From Chloroflexota bacterium (lineage in GTDB: Bacteria > Chloroflexota > Limnocylindria > QHBO01), in the NCBI GenBank assembly GCA_029865285.1, contig JAOUHE010000089.1, positions 1 through 6,907 on the forward strand: DNA of 6,907 bases. The letters are read 5' to 3'. Below, one piece after another: positions 5,890 to 6,907 of the stretch; within the stretch, counting starts at the first letter, position 1, and every line of letters starts with the position of its first letter. Made by a program: the position numbers and the translations under genes. The notes below the pieces were generated by a model that searched no databases, was not told the origin of the DNA, and saw only the letters and a program-made list of their open reading frames with translations.

Positions 5890-5893
5890 CCTC
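5890..5893 (-). promoter_or_regulatory. Ribosome binding site of the cold-shock gene
   Basis: GAGG on the minus strand lies 5 bases before ATG 5884. This selects the 67-residue start over the longer open frame. Confidence 0.6.
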
Positions 5894-5900
5894 GTTCTCT

Positions 5901-5937
5901 TCTCGAAGTAAGCCGACGACGCACGGCCGGCTCGAGA
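5901..5937 (-). promoter_or_regulatory. Leader hairpin upstream of the cold-shock gene
   Basis: TCTCGA (5901-5906) pairs with TCGAGA (5932-5937), and GCCG (5912-5915) pairs with CGGC (5928-5931). A 5-base bulge sits on one side and a 12-base loop at the top. The stem ends 7 bases upstream of the ribosome binding site. Leaders of cold-shock genes are known to fold and control translation with temperature; whether this one does is inference. Confidence 0.45.
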
Positions 5938-5986
5938 AGGAACCTGACGACCACGCGGGAGCCCCCACAACGGGAGGGTGCCTGCA

Positions 5987-5992
5987 AGTGTA
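5987..5992 (-). promoter_or_regulatory. Candidate -10 element for the cold-shock gene
   Basis: Read on the minus strand this is TACACT, identical to the hexamer before tRNA-Pro. It predicts a start near 5980 and a leader of about 95 bases, long enough for the 5901-5937 hairpin. No convincing -35 hexamer is visible. Confidence 0.35.
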
Positions 5993-6045
5993 CTCCCTCT
6001 GGCAACCGTCCGTGTGTGCCACTCGAGGAATGAGCCGTATTCGGG

Positions 6046-6051
6046 TACGCT
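6046..6051 (+). promoter_or_regulatory. Candidate -10 element for a leaderless SemiSWEET mRNA
   Basis: TACGCT is followed by exactly 7 bases and then ATG 6059, so transcription should begin at or next to the A of the start codon. No ribosome binding site is present, consistent with a leaderless mRNA. No clear -35 is seen. Confidence 0.45.
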
Positions 6052-6058
6052 GGCGACA

Positions 6059-6319
6059 ATGATTCTGGTGCTCGGCGTGATCGCTGCCTCATACGGGGTC
6101 GTGATGGCCATCGCGCCGGCCCTCCAGATCCGACGCATGCTGCAGACGCGATCCTCTGCCGATATCTCGCTTGCCTACCTCGGTCTGCTGAATGTCGGAT
6201 TTCTGATCTGGCTCATCTACGGGCTGGCGCTGCCGAACGTGGCGATCGTGATACCGAATGGCGTGGCCTTTCTGGTCGGGGCCGCGACGCTCGTGATTGC
6301 CCTCCGGCTGCGACGCTAG
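6059..6319 (+). CDS. SemiSWEET-type sugar transporter (MtN3/PQ-loop family)
   Basis: An 86-residue membrane protein with three predicted helices (about 1-20, 38-56 and 61-82), the triple-helix-bundle unit of bacterial SemiSWEETs. These work as dimers to let sugars cross the membrane down a gradient. Trp51 in FLIWLIYG and Asn67 in VIPNGVA match the family's sugar-pocket Trp and Asn and keep the 16-residue spacing. SADIS (33-37) matches the conserved loop before helix 2. The PQ motif is altered: aligning from SADIS, Gln23 is kept but the residue before it is Leu, and the proline sits at 20. A GTG start at 5978 is possible in frame but adds a non-hydrophobic stretch over promoter sequence. Substrate unknown; sucrose, glucose or trehalose are guesses from family and context. 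guaD follows after 20 bases. Confidence 0.87.
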   Translation: MILVLGVIAASYGVVMAIAPALQIRRMLQTRSSADISLAYLGLLNVGFLIWLIYGLALPNVAIVIPNGVAFLVGAATLVIALRLRR

Positions 6320-6326
6320 TGGGATC

Positions 6327-6332
6327 TAGACT
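6327..6332 (+). promoter_or_regulatory. Candidate -10 element for a leaderless guaD mRNA
   Basis: TAGACT lies in the 20-base gap after the SemiSWEET stop and is followed by exactly 7 bases before ATG 6340. This is the same geometry as the SemiSWEET gene. No ribosome binding site is present. The gene could therefore be transcribed on its own as a leaderless mRNA as well as, or instead of, by read-through. Confidence 0.45.
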
Positions 6333-6339
6333 GCCACCT

Positions 6340-6907
6340 ATGACCCGGCTCGACGCTCTGGCCGTGCCTCCCTTCAACGTCCGCGCACGGCTGTTCACGC
6401 CCCTGACCGGCGGGGGCCAGCGTTACGAGCCCGATGCCCTGGTCGAGGTGGGTGCCTCCGGCCGGGTGGTCCGGGTGGCGCCGTGGGAGGGCGAGGCTGC
6501 GATGCCCGGCTCCACCGACCTGCGGCCATGGGTCGTGATGCCGGGCCTGGTCGATCTCCACGCCCATCTGCCCCAACTGCCCAATGCGGGAGTCGGTGCG
6601 GGGCTCGATCTGCTCACCTGGCTGGAGCGCTACATCTTCCCGCTGGAGCGCGATTTCGACGCGCCAACGGCTGATCTGGTCGCCCCGGCGGCGTTCCGTG
6701 CCATGGCCGCGGCCGGCACCACGACCGTGGTCGCCTACGGTGCCTTGTGGGCTGATTCCCTCGACGCGTGTTTCCGCGCGGCCGAGGCACATGGCATCCG
6801 TGCCGTCATCGGCAAAGTGATGATGGATCGGCTCAGCTACGACATCGATCGGCGCCCCGAGGATGTGTTGGCCCTGTCCCTGGAGCAGTCCAACGATCTC
6901 TGCCGCC
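6340..6907 (+). CDS. guaD: Guanine deaminase, N-terminal part (3' truncated)
   Basis: Guanine deaminase hydrolyses guanine to xanthine and ammonia in purine salvage and breakdown; it is a zinc amidohydrolase. The frame is open to the window edge and gives 189 residues of an expected 430 or so. The first 65 residues form the start of the amidohydrolase beta-sandwich. MPGLVDLHAHLPQ (67-79) carries metal ligands His74 and His76, and the HxPQ form is typical of guanine deaminases. LLTWLERYIFPLERDF (91-106) matches the family's WLxxYxFPxE segment. AAAGTTTVVAYG (123-134) is the second strand region, and IGKVMMD (157-163) matches the conserved GKVxMD. The later His, Glu and Asp ligands lie beyond the window. 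A related amidohydrolase such as a hydroxyatrazine-type hydrolase is possible but less likely. Confidence 0.87.
   Translation, partial: MTRLDALAVPPFNVRARLFTPLTGGGQRYEPDALVEVGASGRVVRVAPWEGEAAMPGSTDLRPWVVMPGLVDLHAHLPQLPNAGVGAGLDLLTWLERYIFPLERDFDAPTADLVAPAAFRAMAAAGTTTVVAYGALWADSLDACFRAAEAHGIRAVIGKVMMDRLSYDIDRRPEDVLALSLEQSNDLCR

Noticed and set aside
5606..5911. 101-residue plus-strand frame
   Set aside because: It is exactly antisense to the cold-shock gene, which has RNP1 and RNP2 and a ribosome binding site.
5978..6058. GTG 5978 as the start of the SemiSWEET gene
   Set aside because: It adds 27 non-hydrophobic residues not expected in this compact family, spans the candidate -10 at 6046 and has no advantage over ATG 6059.
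6316..6792. 158-residue minus-strand frame at the right end
   Set aside because: It is antisense to guanine deaminase, whose metal-binding and family motifs are clear in the plus frame running off the window.
1..6907. CRISPR array, insertion sequence, attachment-site duplication next to tRNA-Pro, or prophage
   Set aside because: I saw no spaced direct repeats, transposase or integrase motifs, nor a second copy of the tRNA 3' end in the window. The tRNA is flanked by ordinary housekeeping genes.

Overview
The window is GC-rich bacterial chromosome with dense, compact genes on both strands. No phage, insertion sequence, CRISPR or plasmid signal was seen. The protein variants point to an actinobacterial or Chloroflexota-type lineage: a divergent GT20 synthase, a tryptophan-poor cold-shock protein and a SemiSWEET with a shifted PQ proline. 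The probable leaderless genes fit that too. This placement is inference; no marker gene fixes it.

Layout, left to right. (1) 1-549 (+) is the C-terminal half of glycerol-3-phosphate dehydrogenase (gpsA). (2) 553-2280 (-) is a complete malic enzyme, convergent with gpsA with only 3 bases between the stop codons. (3) 2408-2484 (+) is tRNA-Pro(GGG) with an encoded CCA, followed by a strong hairpin at 2503-2530. (4) 2547-3011 (-) is a stand-alone receiver-like protein with a cysteine-bearing insert and no recognisable receiver lysine. (5) 3012-3256 is a divergent intergenic region holding four short inverted repeats. (6) 3257-4063 (+) is trehalose-6-phosphate phosphatase (otsB), convergent with (7) a divergent GT20 trehalose-6-phosphate synthase at 4073-5599 (-), with a 9-base gap. 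(8) 5681-5884 (-) is a small cold-shock protein. It lies upstream of the synthase on the same strand, and the 80-base spacer between them folds into two strong hairpins. (9) 6059-6319 (+) is a SemiSWEET-type sugar transporter. (10) 6340-6907 (+) is the N-terminal part of a guanine deaminase that runs off the window.

Functionally, the centre looks like a stress and osmoprotection neighbourhood. It combines trehalose synthesis (GT20 synthase plus HAD phosphatase), a cold-shock RNA chaperone, a small sugar transporter and a degenerate receiver protein divergent from otsB. The flanks are housekeeping metabolism (phospholipid precursor, malate oxidation, purine salvage). No obviously new multi-gene system is present. 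The points most worth a second look are the structured csp-to-synthase spacer, the repeated -10 element placed exactly 7 bases before two ATG codons with no ribosome binding site, the divergent GT20, and the pseudo-receiver.
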